64,000 bases of DNA, taken from Limnephilus marmoratus. Lineage: Eukaryota; Arthropoda; Insecta; Trichoptera; Limnephilidae. Where the stretch lies: the NCBI GenBank assembly GCA_917880885.1, contig OU862908.1, positions 13,565,501-13,629,500 of the forward strand, read 5' to 3'. A program made the translations under genes and the position numbers. Positions 8,919 to 21,375 of this stretch are shown in pieces (the stretch's first letter is position 1; every line of letters starts with the position of its first letter). Below the pieces are notes generated by a model. It was not told where the DNA came from. It did no database searches and worked only from the letters and a program-made list of their open reading frames with translations.

Positions 8919-11900
8919 ATGAAGTTCGTGGTGAGTTTTACTTGAAATTTTGTTGGTCTCTGAGAGAAATAAAATAAAAAATAGAGTGTGCAATTCACAC
9001 GCAGTAGGAGTGAAACCTTAAAAAAACTTAAGTAGACAAGAGTGGGGAGGCCACGAAGCACCGCACAAAGATGAGACCGATTACATTATCTCATTCTCTC
9101 GCAGGCAAGATCCCATGGATGGGCGTGGTTGTCTCTTTTTAGTGTCGCTATTTTTCGTTTCATCGAGTTTCAAATCACAACGGTGCTAAAGAAGTTTTCA
9201 CTTCAATAAGTGTTTCAACAGATTTTGTAATCTCGCCATTGATTTATAAACTAGCGTTGACCACTTTAAAATATAATGTAATATTAAAATATAAACAGTG
9301 TACAGTTTTTTAAGTGATATATTTTGTGATTCAATGCGACAATAAAGTATGCTGACTTATTATGTTTTTCGACGAATTCGATTACAACTCGACAATACAC
9401 AAGATATATATGCAAATCTCGGAACATTTGTTTTAAATGGAAAAAAAACTTGTGTTCTTTCCTTATTCTCAATTCCCATGAATTATTTTTTTTATTTGTT
9501 TCAAGTTGATTAATAATATTTTTTTTCAATTAACGCACTTTATGCCGGATGGGAATTTCCACTTTGTAGGCCGGTCCTATTTGAACGGTGGGAAAATCAT
9601 TGCTGTCGGAGAACTTCATACGAATATTGTAAACCAATCTCTGTGTAAGGGTCTAAAACTATGTTTTATATTTTATTAGCTGGCGAACTTCGTACCGCCT
9701 CAGAATCAATAACTATTGTGTTAACTTAAGGGAACGTACCCAAACTACGTGACCAACTTTTTGCAATTTTTAACCCCCCCCCACCCCCCCCGGTGACCAA
9801 AATCCTAAGGAACCCGCCGCTCATTTGTATGGAGCGTGACCTTTTGAAGACCCCCCCCCCCCTAAAAGTGTCACGTAGTATGGGTACGTTCCCTAATAGC
9901 TGAATTAAATAATTTTTCTTTATTAAATAAAAAATTTGACAATGAATCAATTATCGATGCGCAACAGTCCGTGTTTTGTTTTTGTCAGTATCAGAGATGG
10001 CGTTGGGTACGGATTTATGTTTTTGTGATTTTATTACTTTTCCACTTACTTACGGGAATTGCGTTTCATTTTCTTTATAAGTGTAAGGGAGATTTTTTAT
10101 AATTATTGTATTTTTCTTTTGGAGGGGTGCAGACATACGTTCACCGTATTAGAATTCGTTCCATATAAAATGTATGAGGAAAAGAATTTTCTTCATTATT
10201 TTATTCGTGACTTCTCCGATGTTTTAATAGCTATTCTTCCATGCGGGGCGGAGACAAATCCAACAAATCAAAGATCATAAAAATCGTTCCAGCCGTTCTT
10301 GAGTTATAAATGGTGTAACTAACCCGACTTTGTTTTATATATTACTAGCAGACCCGGCCACACGTTGCTGTGGCTAACGAAACACAACGCCATTATAAAA
10401 TCCACACCACCCGCTTGCCAGCTGCCCGCTGCCTGAATTGAATATTTGAATTTCTCGGCTTTTCTCTACTATAATACGCATGTATTATACATATAAACCT
10501 TCCTGTTGAATCACTCTATCTATTGGTGAAAATCGCATGAAAATCCGTTGCGTAGTTTAAAAGATCTATGCGCACATACATTTTGAGCGACTTCATTTTA
10601 TACTATGATGATGATGATGGTATGATATGAAGATTATTTTCAAAGGTAAAGCAATTTTAAACAAATTCCATTTTCTGGTTTTTCGTCCGCGTAATGCATA
10701 TTTCCTGCCAGCAAGTATTTTGATCGGTGTTGTCACGATACACTTTTTAAATTTTATGAGTGATGACTTGATCGCTCATATCTTAGCCCATGATGGATGA
10801 TAATAATTTATGATGACTTCCAGATCGTAGCTTTCTGCCTTGTGGTCGTGTCTGAAGCACTCCCAACTGACAACTCCCAAGTGCAAGTCGTCCAGTCCTG
10901 GAATAACAACAACGGGCTGGGAGATTACAATTTTGCGTAAGTTATAGTATTCCTAATTATTTTTACTATTCTAATTAGTTTTGATACACCTGACTCCCAA
11001 TTAAAGGACTTCTTTGTATCGCCTGCACCATGACACCATGGGAAAAATGGACGTCTGTTAACTGATAACTGGTATAAATATATTCAACTCCGGAAATCAA
11101 ATAAGGAGTGTAATGTTCGCATTAGATAATTTTTAACACATTATTTAAATTTAAATATTTTATTGTAATATTATATTTTACACGAAGTGATAAAATTATT
11201 CAATAATTAAGTAATTCACACAATACTTTTATTGATTATATTGATTATGTGAAAGCTTATATACTCAAAATAACTTCTCTAAACTGAAATGAAGACAGCT
11301 CGAAACATAAAATTACATATTTTTCGTAGTAAACATAAGTAGAGGAAAATAACACCCATTATTTTTTGTGATTTTTTTATATATTCGATGTAAGAAAAAA
11401 TGCTTTGAATATGACACCAAATATAAAAAAAAAAATTTGCACTTTGGAAGCACAAATACTGCAGTGATCTTTACTTTATAATATCTTTCACTTTTTGTGC
11501 AGATAATATTTATTTATGGACAAATAGACAAATAAAGTTAGTTTTAATTTTCCTTTTTGACAAGGAAAAAGTTGCCACTGACCCAAGCTCTCTTGGGACT
11601 AACTCCGAAAATTACAGTTGAAACTCGACGCGCATTCACTTAAATTGCAGTGGCACCTATGGCATTCTGTCTGGGGAATATTGGACACGGGATGTGTGAA
11701 CATCGAACAACTTTTGAATCATGATCGATCAAAGGTTTTTCCGGACCCATGTATACTAGTTAAGTGTTTTAACCCTAGATTCATAACCTTATATAAGAGG
11801 AACATTATTCATAAACATTCATCTCACAGACGACTAAATTTAAGTGACGAGTTTTGGGGGTACTTGTAAATAAAATAAATAAATTAAGTATGGCACTCTT

Positions 11901-14900
11901 TAATATGTTTAATTAGGTAACAAAAAAAATAATTAATGAGTTAAAATTAAATTTAATCGGTACATTCCACATACGTGAGGCCGGTATGGTCCATGCACAT
12001 ATACTTTTTGCATTGCTTGCCTTGGAACCTTGTCATTCGCCGTTTTTTATAATCACAATAACCGCAAATCTTTTTTTGAGTACCACTTGGACCAGGTGTG
12101 GCAATGGTAGGCGTTTCACCTAAAACTTCGGCGATTTTCCTTTTTAGGCATCTCTTCAAAGTTGGCATTTCGTGTCTTTTACGTAATCTGATTGGTTGGA
12201 TGTCGTTAACACTGTCGGAATCTGTCGGGACCATTTCATCTAATTCCACATGATCTTCGACATCACTCATTTTTACATCCTTTTGCTGACTGGTAAAATC
12301 ATCATCACCAGAATCAGATAAACGATTCAAATAGTCCTCAATTTGCTGATCATCCATTCTAAAATAAAATAAAAAAAAATTGTTGTAAAATACACACAAT
12401 AATACATTTTGAAAGATAAAATAAGATGTAACTATAAATTATAACTCATACAGAATAATATCATATACTTACTTTTACTCTGAATAACCAGAACTCATCA
12501 AAAACCATGTTTTCAAAATAACTTGCAGTCTCGTCAAAAGTTACACTATTCATAAACATTCGTCTCTCAGACGTTCAAAGGTCTATAACTTGTGCACAAG
12601 ACATCATTGCGAGGCAAACGCACACGCGTTACTAATGAACAAGCGATCTAGGAAGGTACTTGAGAGGTCATCACTTTATATCTTTCACTCGAGGCACTAG
12701 AAAAAAATTTACGTTTTGCGCCGTCTGTGGGACGAATGGTTATGAATCTAGGGTTAAGCATCTATTTCTGATTTAGATGCTCAAAATCAGTCCAAATCAC
12801 AAGCAGCCAACTACTAATTACGATAAAATATTAGATAATTTATTTTTAAAGTTTGAGCAACTTTTATGTTGTTTTATTTTATAAGCGATGATGAAAGATT
12901 TTGTCTTGTGTCACTGTAACTGCAATATTTTTTTAAACAAAACTAAGAGCACAACCAGACTTAAAGCGTTTTCGCTAACAAATTATCGAACATAAGGAGA
13001 AAATAATTAAAATATCGGACATCAATGGCAAATTTTGTATTTATGAATCAAGTTCTCTAAAACGCAATTTATTCCAACAAACCTAAGATTTTCGTAGATT
13101 CCCGTAGACAATGTATTATACATATAGACAAATAGTAGACAAATACACATTTCTAAATAAGGAAATTTCTAAGTATATCCTAGGAAATTGCACGATACCC
13201 CTTCTCTTTACACATTTTCCGCTTTTGATATGAAAATGTAGAAAATATCTCAGTCAGTAGTGTAGACATGTAGACATGACTTAGTCAGTTTCTGTTCATC
13301 TCTTCACAGCTACATTTCGACTTAGTGCTTTTCCACAGTATAATTGCTATCCACTATTAGTTTAAATGTCCCAATGAGGCGTACCAGGCACACTTCTCTT
13401 TTTCATATAGAATCCAATAACACTAATGCAGCGAGTAACTCACCAATTACTCGCGCAATCATAACTTATACCCACTATGAAAAATTACTACACTTAGACA
13501 TTTTTCATGATTCCTTGCAAACATACAAAACTAATTTATTAAATTTCTTGGCGTGATATAATTTTTTAAAAATTACTTACACTTAACTTTTCATTAAACT
13601 TTAATCAGTCAATTACAATTAGTGAGCAGTTAATTCTTGATTTTAAAATGTTTTAAGACCGGTTAATATCTCAGGCGTAATTACCAAATGATATTCTATG
13701 GACTTACGTAATAGGTACATAACCATGTAATAATTTAATTTAACATACCTTATAATCTGTATTATATGTACTGTGTATGTCTTAATAAACACATAAACAC
13801 ATAACGATGTATAATAAGACACTGCCCCATCAGGAGTCATATTTATTGTGCAGCTCATCAATGAAGAAACACAATTCTTTCATGGTGCCAATGTCCCGCC
13901 TTGATAGAAATAATGCTCAGATATGGATATGGAACCATAAAAGACAATCCAGTTTTCCAATTTAAGAAAGGGTACCGCTGCCCCAGGGACCATTTATTGG
14001 ATACCTATTACCTCTGCCGTACGTCACCACAAGTGGTTCGCTACTTTTATTGACTTACCAGGGGTGCCTGAGTGCATCGGGTGAGGTTCTTCCGACCAGA
14101 CCTACTACGTAGCCGGTGTGATCGGGAGTGACTGGTTGAAAGAGATCTTTTGACCTCTCAAGCAATACTCTCCACGAAACTATGTTCGTAGATATTTTAA
14201 TAATATTAATATTGCAGAAAGAACACTGGAAAGCCGTATTACTAGAATTGGCTCTGGCCTAAACTTTGTGACAATTCAAACTGAATCTTCTTTTGGTTAA
14301 AGCAATTATCGTTCAGGCTCCACTTACATTTAAAAACCTTCCAATTTCTTGTGTACCTACTTTATAAAGATTCTTAAAATATTTGTATTAGCCGAGGATT
14401 GCCAACATTTTTTTCAACTCTGTCCTTTCCAAATGAATATTATTTATTGTACACCATTATTTTTCTTCATCTTTGTCATTTTTAAATTAAAATGTAGTAT
14501 AAAATGTTATCTCAAATCAAATATCAACACATGGTCACCCTACATGTTTACTACAATATACAGGGTGTCCGGGGGTAAAGTGCATTAACTTTCGGAGGTG
14601 ATTCTACATGATGGTAGGAGTAAAATAGATTAACAACCTTTTCCGAAATTCCAACATTTTTTTCCCCATTCAAAAAGACGCACCTAATAAAAATCCTTAG
14701 TGTGAGGTACGATCTTACTTGCAGAGAGCCTGCCGGGCACGATTGGAGCAAAATTACATGGCCCGTATCGTAACAGCGGAAAATAATAAAGCTGGCCGCA
14801 CGCCGGTCTAATTTTATCTTTTTTACCACAAAACTACCCCTAATAGTTGGATTTTCGAAAAAAGCCATATATCTTTTTTTAATTATAATATCGTATAGAA

Positions 14901-15645
14901 TCACCTCCCGATGTTAAGGCACTTTACCCCCGGACACCCTGCATAACGTTTTAGCTTTCTTCTTAGTTGGTACTCATTATTTATAAGAAACATTAATATA
15001 CTCGTAACAATACAGTTCTTTCAATATATCATTTTATGTTATTTTATAAAATTACTAATCTCGACACAGGCTATTCCAAGTGAGATCAAAAAGCGGACAT
15101 ACTGATCATTAGACCACCCCTAAAACCTTTTCTCTCCCAGAACGTACTACTACTTAAAGAAGCCCTTCACACAGCATCTCTAAGATGACATAGGCTCTTA
15201 GGGAAAGCACTTTTCTCAGGGCCTTACTTTGTGGAATATATGTAAAAAAAGTCGACAAAGATTTATTGTCTATATTAAATGTTTAACTTTGGAATTTCAC
15301 CGCCAGAAGACGATCGTTAGTTTTTGGCGTGTTTTAGTTTATGACCTGAACTGCAGAAAATTTAAATGATCGTGTTTTATCCAATTTTTTTAATGTTGAA
15401 TGTGATGCCATTATTTTTTCAGTTACGAGCTCACTGATGGAACCAAGCGCCAGGAGCAGGCTGTGCTAAAGAACCCAGGCACCCCAGATGAGGCCATCTC
15501 AGTCGTCGGTACCTATAGCTGGATTGACGCTGATGGAGTGGAGTACCTCGTCACCTTCACCGCTGACGAGAACGGCTTCCATCCTCAAGTCTCGCAGGGA
15601 CCTGTGGGAATCAGCGGACCCCTTGTTGCCTCCCTCTTAGGATAA
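8919..15645 (+). CDS. RR-1 cuticular protein, cluster gene 1 (115 aa, 3 exons)
   Basis: Secreted structural protein of the chitin-bearing cuticle (Chitin_bind_4, RR-1 type). Exons: 8919-8930, 10824-10936, 15423-15645; donors GTGAGT and GTAAGT, acceptors CAG. Exon 1 encodes only MKFV; exon 2 completes a signal peptide (about residues 1-16, probable cut after SEA) and the mature N-terminus. Residue 42 (Ala) is split over intron 2. Exon 3 starts YELTDGTKRQEQ and contains the domain core GTYSW (about 72-76), DADGVEY, ADENGF and PQ (about 96-97), with a short hydrophobic tail ending LLG. The ATG follows a TATA-box promoter and the order is repeated in genes 2-4. Near-identical to gene 3, differing in a few residues. 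Intron 1 is 1.9 kb; intron 2 is 4.5 kb and holds a piggyBac and a MITE. AATAAA at 15869. Gene-level name not assigned. The chitin-binding role is family knowledge. Confidence 0.9.
8981..9200 (+). promoter_or_regulatory. Intron 1 module shared by genes 1 and 4
   Basis: This stretch (AATTCACACGCAGTAGGAGT through TTTCAAATCACAACGGTGCT) is clearly similar to 46676-46890 in intron 1 of gene 4, including GGGGAGGC.ACGAA.CACC and CACAAAGA.GAGACCGAT. Genes 2 and 3 lack it although the intron bases on either side align. It may be a conserved intronic control element or an old repeat; the sequence cannot decide. Confidence 0.4.
9676..10337 (-). repeat. Dispersed repeat F, minus copy in intron 1 of gene 1
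   Basis: Left edge TTAGCTGGCGAACTTCGTAC and right edge AACCCGACTTTGTTTTATAT match, reversed, the edges of 25600-26850 in intron 1 of gene 2. The interior shares GGAACGAATTC-like, GCGGGGCGGAGACAAATCC and AACAAATCAAAGATC words with that copy. The two copies sit in opposite orientation and at slightly different places, so they are independent insertions. A Harbinger-like MITE (9730-9893) is nested inside. Confidence 0.55.
9730..9893. mobile_element. Harbinger-like MITE with TAA duplication
   Basis: Perfect 12-base inverted ends GGGAACGTACCC / GGGTACGTTCCC, extended by ACTACGTGA / TCACGTAGT. Flanked by TAA on both sides (9727-9729 and 9894-9896), the 3-bp target duplication of PIF/Harbinger elements. 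The interior has two long C-runs. The related, longer copy at 50212-50602 has the same ends. Confidence 0.75.
10338..10605 (-). repeat. Lepidopteran-type dispersed repeat with microsatellite tail
   Basis: Begins ATTACTAGCAGACCCGGCCA and ends with GCGCACATACATTTTGAGCG, words that frame a very common lepidopteran interspersed repeat (recalled, not searched). A short (GAT)n run follows at 10606-10620. No gene. Confidence 0.45.
11773..12753 (-). mobile_element. Internally deleted piggyBac-like element
   Basis: The 981-base element has 16-base inverted ends, CCCTAGATTCATAACC on the left and its exact complement on the right, flanked by TTAA on both sides (11769-11772 and 12754-12757), the piggyBac target. 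A subterminal direct repeat ATTCATAAACATTC..CTC(A/T)CAGACG occurs near 11807 and 12549. It lies in intron 2 of cuticle gene 1 and encodes only a shortened transposase (11953-12357). Confidence 0.9.
11953..12357 (-). CDS. Short piggyBac-derived protein: N-terminus joined to cysteine-rich C-terminus (134 aa)
   Basis: An intact frame starts at the ATG of MDDQQIEDYL, matching the acidic N-terminus usual in piggyBac transposases (Asp/Glu/Ser-rich, about residues 1-60). It passes a basic segment (RLRKRHE, KRCLKRK) and ends in a zinc-binding-type cysteine-rich domain (CGYC, then CKKYMCMDH). The catalytic DDD domain of about 400 residues is absent, yet there is no stop or shift, so the deletion kept the frame. 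It lacks cutting activity but could in principle bind transposon ends through the C-terminal domain. The ORF opens 14 codons earlier at an ATG, but the MDD start fits the family. Expression is unknown. Confidence 0.6.
   Translation of the reverse strand: MDDQQIEDYLNRLSDSGDDDFTSQQKDVKMSDVEDHVELDEMVPTDSDSVNDIQPIRLRKRHEMPTLKRCLKRKIAEVLGETPTIATPGPSGTQKKICGYCDYKKRRMTRFQGKQCKKYMCMDHTGLTYVECTD
12758..13982. other. Intron 2 of gene 1, unassigned stretch
   Basis: AT-rich sequence between the piggyBac element and repeat R. No coding similarity, RNA gene or bounded repeat was recognised; short frames such as 13344-13556 show no family pattern. Confidence 0.5.
13983..14165 (+). repeat. Dispersed repeat R in intron 2 of gene 1
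   Basis: Shares CCATTTATTGGAT, CCTCTGCC, AGTGGTTCGCTAC and GACTTACCAGGG with 4150-4325 and with the reverse of 26190-26605. It precedes a segment (to 14200) with counterparts in intron 2 of gene 3 near 43165. Confidence 0.55.
14561..14941. mobile_element. MITE of the CAGGGTGTCC family, copy 1
   Basis: 381 bases with inverted ends CAGGGTGTCCGGGGGTAAAG / CTTTACCCCCGGACACCCTG. The pairing goes further inward (GTGCATTAACTT.CGGGAGGTGATTCTA). Preceded by TATA and followed by CATA. The interior shares GTGAGGTACGATCTTACTTGC and GCCTGCCGGGC with the copies at 40879 and 48075. Two-base TA duplication is possible. Its frames are not genes. Confidence 0.85.
15100..15235. repeat. Intron 2 segment shared by genes 1, 2 and 3
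   Basis: AAAAGCGGACATACTGA...AGACCACCC, TTTTCTCTCCCAGAAC and CTTCACACAGCATCTC also occur in intron 2 of gene 2 (31555-31672) and gene 3 (44100-44235). Shared position shows it was present before the gene unit was duplicated. Confidence 0.6.
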
Positions 15646-15868
15646 ATATCACAGAATCTACATTCATCAAACGATTCATCAATTTTTAGGAACTCCATTT
15701 CCATTGTGAAATAATAATGACATTAGATATATTATGCTAAAATACTTATACTGACATCAGTTTCATGCCTCATATTCGCAATATGTACAAGTATGGCATA
15801 ATCAATAACTACAATACATATGTTTTAATATGTAGGTATCAGAATTTATTATAAGTAAGGTCCCTGTA

Positions 15869-15874
15869 AATAAA
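15869..15874 (+). terminator. Poly(A) signal of cuticle gene 1
   Basis: AATAAA 224 bases after the stop codon. The matching site in gene 3 is at 44908-44913; gene 2 has AATAGA there and probably uses the next signal at 34004. Confidence 0.6.
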
Positions 15875-16110
15875 AAATGTTAAAATGATTCGATTGAATA
15901 GAATGTTTTAGAAAATCCATCTTACTTTTAATTTGCCCATAATGAAATAATAAAAGTAATGAAATATAAACACTGGTTTATTTTATTAAATGTACCGGAA
16001 AAAAAGAATTGTTTTTTCGATCTTTTTATATTTGTTTAATCAAAATTTTATTTGCCTCCTCTGAAAAGCTGTGTAAAGATACTCGTATTATATCATAAGG
16101 ACCATTACCC

Positions 16111-19100
16111 TGTGATGAATGCCAACCTCCAACCTACGAGAAGCCTACAAGAAATTTTTTTTTTCCCTCTAAATATTATGTAGATAAAATGGTACATTCG
16201 GCGACATCTGTCCGAGCAGTTGGGAGCTATTACAGAGATCTGCATAGAGACTGGAGCGAGGGAACCCCATATCATAGTTATATCGAGAACAAAAGAAGTT
16301 TAAGTTCTACCAATAAGAAAGTGGACTTTGATCATTTTGGGCGGCCTTGAATTAATTCTCACAGGAACTTAGGTTGAATGAACTGTATTAAAAACAATAT
16401 TGAGGACAAAGAGTTGAAAGATTATTGACTCTGGGTCGTGTTTACATAAGACGCGATCGGGAACTGGGGGTTTTGGGTACCTAAAGTTTTAAACGGAAAC
16501 ACAAAAAAAATCTTAGACGGGAATGTTGAAAATAAATAAATGAAAAATCATCAATAAGGGCACGGAAAACGTAACATGAATGGTCCCAGGGGTCGATTTA
16601 ATTAAAACCGATCTGGAATGATCACAAAAAACGGGTAGAATCTCGGAAAATTTCACAAACTGAAGATAATAACCTGGAAAAGTGGGAAAACCTATTGATA
16701 TAGAAATGGAATGGTGAAACGAAGTTATTAGAGCCAAATATCTCAAAAGAAAACTAATTGGAACTACTTAAATTGACTTTAATAGGTACCGGTATAAGGA
16801 TTACTCTGATCTGACAACACTATTCACGATAAACAGGATATTGAAAATATGGCATGTCAAAGGCCACGGTACATTTTGGTCACTCTACAATTAAATCAAA
16901 TCACAGGAAAAGATGCTTAACGTAGCCTGACACTGGGAAATACGCGTGAACCGTCGAAGGAATCGCTAACCGTTTGACTAGAGAAAAAAGGTTGGCTATC
17001 ACTTTGTTGATATGACTTTATCCAAATAAATTTATAGAACATGATTTCAAGCAATTAAGGGCATCATTAACACGAAACGACCTAAACAAAATTATACAAG
17101 TTAAATACGAATATTTACTCTAAAATAAAACCATTACTTTTTATAGTGTGGGCATTAACAATGAATTACGAGCAAGTACATGAAATTTTTATTATAGATA
17201 CATGTCAATAAGAAAAGTTATGTGATTTTCTACGAGAGGGAGATAGTAGTCAAATTTGGCTCTAAGGCATGAGATAGGAGATTAACAGAGATTTGACAAA
17301 AGGTCATATACGGAGGAACCGAATTTGGTCCTTTTCCTATGAAAGTCTGGGCGATCAGGAGTCATTTTTCTATGAAAGGAGAGCTCTAAGAAGTCTTTAA
17401 AACACCATGGTTTGATAAAGAAGGGGAATTCGTTGGGAGATTGGGGGAGAGTTCGGACGAAACAACGGGAAGTGCGGGATCAAGAAAAAACGTAAAGTGC
17501 ACGGTTATAGGAGTGGTCGTGGAAGACTACTAGTAAAGTTGAAATGTCTACAAGTGTTTGCAAAAATAGTAAATTCAGTGTTTTATTTTCCTCTTAAAAT
17601 TGAGAAATAAAAGTCCGATAAAGTGCTTTAAAATAATACTTCGTGAAAGTTCGGGTGTTTTATAATGAAAGTGTTTAAAGTCAGTAAATAAGAATTAAAT
17701 GACATTCGGGGTTCTTTCTTACAACTTATATTTAGGGGTTTTATAACAATTAACAAAAATCCAGTGTCTTAAAATAAATCAAATTACCGGATAAAAGAAA
17801 ATATAACACGCGATTTTAAAATTAACTATAGGTGATATAATAATTAAAACTTTAATTTTACTTTAAATTACAAAACATAGGTAAAATAAATAACAATGAC
17901 GAATTGTTCGAGTCACGTTTAAATGACAGTGGTTCAATAATAAGGCGGTTAAAAATTCTTTGTGAATTGAATAACGAAATTGTAATAAACAGTAGTGATA
18001 ATAATTCGTACACTTGGAAAACGTGCGTATCTACGGTTATTAATTCTAAAGTGATATTAAAATATTGAGAATAAATAATAATTTACCTAATTCCGGACAA
18101 TAAAATTAAACATCTGATTTGTTATTTGATGAATCACCCCTCGAAGGCGAATGAAATAAAACAGTAGTTAATACGAGGTTGAGGAACTAAGCGAAATACC
18201 GAAGTGAATCTTAAATAGACAGATATTTGAAGAGTTTTTTTCATCATCAGAGTCTTTTCTCAAAAAGGGCCGATAGGAATCCATTAGCTAGGAAACGAAA
18301 AAAGGGAAAACCTCGATCACAATGTCGAAGTTATGAAAGTCCCGACTGGAAAAAATTGTAATCGATCGAGGGCGGTAAGACAAAACCAATTATTAATTAT
18401 TTTCAGAGACAAAGAAGAAAGGGACGAGCGTGCATCACCAATAAATCAATCGGAGCTTTGGAGTTTTGTCACTAACACGCTGCTACTAATTAAAAGATTA
18501 TGTTATTTTTCCACGCAGGATAGCAATGCCCACCAGCTCGAAAGCAAGTCAACCAGGAAATATCTATTCTAGAGTTAGGCTACATATGAAGGTATTATCT
18601 TCAGTTAGGTAAATACGCTAATTTATTATAACTCATATAAGACGAATTGAGGCGCATAGAACGTAATAAATGACTATCGTGGAAGCTCTTTATTCTATAT
18701 TTCGTGTGCGGGAGTATACATGCGTCTCAAAATTAGGTCAAACAAACAAATACCTACTTATAAATTAGGTTATACAAGTACTTGTTTTAGTTAGGTAGGT
18801 CTATTGTTTACATAAGCGCGTATAAGGATAGGCGACATACGATATCAGTTTGATTCGTAACCGAAATACCTATATTTCTCAGAACTATGTAGGTCAAGCA
18901 AACTATGCCTTAGTTGAAGCTAAGTCATCCAGATACCTCTTAGGTTAGCAAAGTACCTACTTAAACGACCAATGTTTGCGCAAAGCTAGGACAAGTAAAA
19001 TATAAAAGAATTCGTTAAACAATGAATCGTGTTTCAAAAGGACAATGACCGTAGAAATAAACAATCTCCAAAGTAGGTCAGTATACCGAAGGTCACCTAT

Positions 19101-21375
19101 GTGAAGTGTAAACAAATAAACCATAAAAATATGATGTAGGTATGTATTCATTATCGTTCATTCGTTCATTGGAGGTAATCATCTATTGGCACAATGTAAT
19201 AAGTATTACACGATGTGAATAGAAATGTGCCTCTCAAACAATTTAAGGTATTTACTTGTATAATAATAATAATAATTTATTCCAGAATGTGTGCGGGGAA
19301 AGTGCAGTGCAATGCGCTCCATATTCTAGAATTACAAATAAAGACAATAATAAGACGAGGGAAAATAATTAACGACAACACATAGATTAAATAAACGAAT
19401 AACCATGAGAAATGAAATACGTAACGCTAAAATCAATGGGAATAGCAAATTGATAGGTATAACTAATACCTACCTAATCCTTTCACTGACGAGATTAGGG
19501 TATGTTATATGACCTTCGATTGTGTATCTAAAATTTCGATTAGAGTTCAATGACACGGTCACCTAGATTCCACCAACGAATAAACAAAACAAAAACACAA
19601 AAGTCAAGGGGCAGGTTTATCAATCATAGATTACGACGGAAACTTCGCCCAATATGTGAAAGTAAAATCGACGTTAAATTTACTCAATTCTAAACAACTG
19701 ATTATACTAGAGCGATCGTCAATAGGTAGCATTGTTTTAGCATGCAAAATTTCGCAAAGTAAAGTACCTCGACTAGCTTCAAACTCAAGGAGAGCTCATC
19801 ACAATTATTCAGGGGGTCATTGATTCAATGACAACTTGATTTACCTCATTTTAAATCTTTCTTATAGCAAGTAGGTATCCAAGAACCCATAAATACCCAA
19901 AAATCCTAAATACCTAACACACGAGGAGCTAGTGACCTCATTTAAAAAACACTGGTGTTCAAATACTCATACAGTCCTGAATCCTAACTTTTCTCGAACG
20001 TAAGCTTCAAGGCTTCTGTATGTGGGTATGAGCCATCTGGAAATGTAAGTGTCAACCTTTCTCGAACGGAGGGCTTTGATCTTGTGGCGGTATTGTCGAG
20101 TTGGGGCATGCGGGGAAGAGGAAGGACGTATGCGGACAGTACGCTGACGCAGCATTAAAGCTACAGGTTATTTGCATACCACAAGTCTTGTCGAACCTGA
20201 AAGCAAACATAAGGCTCACGAGGTGCGTTTTATGTCAGCTAGTCAGAGGTGGTGTGTAACGCTGGGTCGGTCACGTGGGAGGAAGGATCTGCCCGTCACA
20301 AGCTTACGCCACATTCAACGGATAGAGGCATGATAAGGGAAGACATGAAATACCCCTTCTAGAATCAGTAGAGTTAAATTCAATCCGGAGGAGACGGAAG
20401 TCGGAGTGAAACAGAAAAACGGCATGAAGACTTGGTATTCCCCCTGCTGGCGTGAAGGGACCCTTTCATAGCATGAGACGCTCGTCGAAGAGAGTAAAAC
20501 TCGGATTTAAGGATAAGCCTAGCAAACGTACTGGGAGAATCCGGGTTTGTTATTGTTGTTCATCGGTTTTCACTTGGTTAGCGGAGGAGCCGACTTTTCA
20601 GCGAACATATTATCCCCTCCCCATATCCCTCCATTCCTGCTCTTTCAACAATTTTGCGAATACTAACCAATAACACTAACTATGAATACAAACACATTAT
20701 GTTAGGAGAAGCTGCAGACAAGAACTTCAATTGAGAAAACCGGACTCTCGAGTACGAACATTTACACTGGTAAGGTAAGGTTTTCTTTCTTGAAATGATG
20801 TAATTTATTAACTGTTGTTTATGTTATCGATGTATCAGCGGTGATAGAAAGAATTAAATAAACACACTAAATTCCTACGGAAATCAAATAGACACAAAGT
20901 TAAAGTCGGGGTTAGTTTATCAAACTCGGTAAAAGATACTAAAATAATAATAATTAATAAATCGGAAAATTCTCACCCTTTCTCTAAAAGAATCTATGGG
21001 TTACCACACGTAATACATTATCTTCTCTACATATGTGTGCATATTAAGTATGCAAACAGATGTAAAATCTAAAACAAAAAATTACACAACGAAGATTATA
21101 GAAATAATGTGAACAAAAATCTTAAATCTTGATTACTGTGAGAAAATCGCAGGGATTTAAGAAGATAGGGTAGGTTTAGCTAGATTATAAGGTATAGGGG
21201 TTTAGAAATCACGAGCCTGAGGTAGAAACAAACTGGAAGGAGGGTTTAGTCAGGCCATCATACCTAGTGGACATAAGGGTAGAATTATGAGCGTGGCTAC
21301 GAGACAGGAGCTACGAGATTTGAACTACGAGGTAGAAGCTTAGAAAAGTAAATCAGCTAGGTAGGGTTCATCACA
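16111..21375 (+). repeat. Candidate very long LTR (5.3 kb) of an LTR retrotransposon
   Basis: The left edge is TGTGATGAA and the right edge TTCATCACA, a perfect 9-base inverted pair with the TG...CA of LTRs. Two bases after the right edge comes TGGTGTCAAAAG, close to the tRNA-Leu-type primer site TGGTGTCAGAAG used by several insect gypsy elements (recalled). The left edge is also where the similarity of the gene 1 and gene 3 flanks ends (GGACCATTACCC here, GGACCTTTCCCC at about 45110). The interior is noncoding, purine-rich on the plus strand, with a (TAA)n run at 19262-19276. No partner LTR was seen, and a 5-kb LTR would be exceptional, so this is tentative. Confidence 0.4.

Noticed and set aside
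14551..14904. 117-codon frame
   Set aside because: Lies within the CAGGGTGTCC MITE; a similar frame occurs in the copy at 48217-48477, so it is repeat sequence.
16180..16303. Short plus-strand open run (WYIRRHLSEQLGAITEICIE...) resembling the end of a pol protein
   Set aside because: Only about 38 codons, no known motif, and inside the candidate LTR; chance cannot be excluded.
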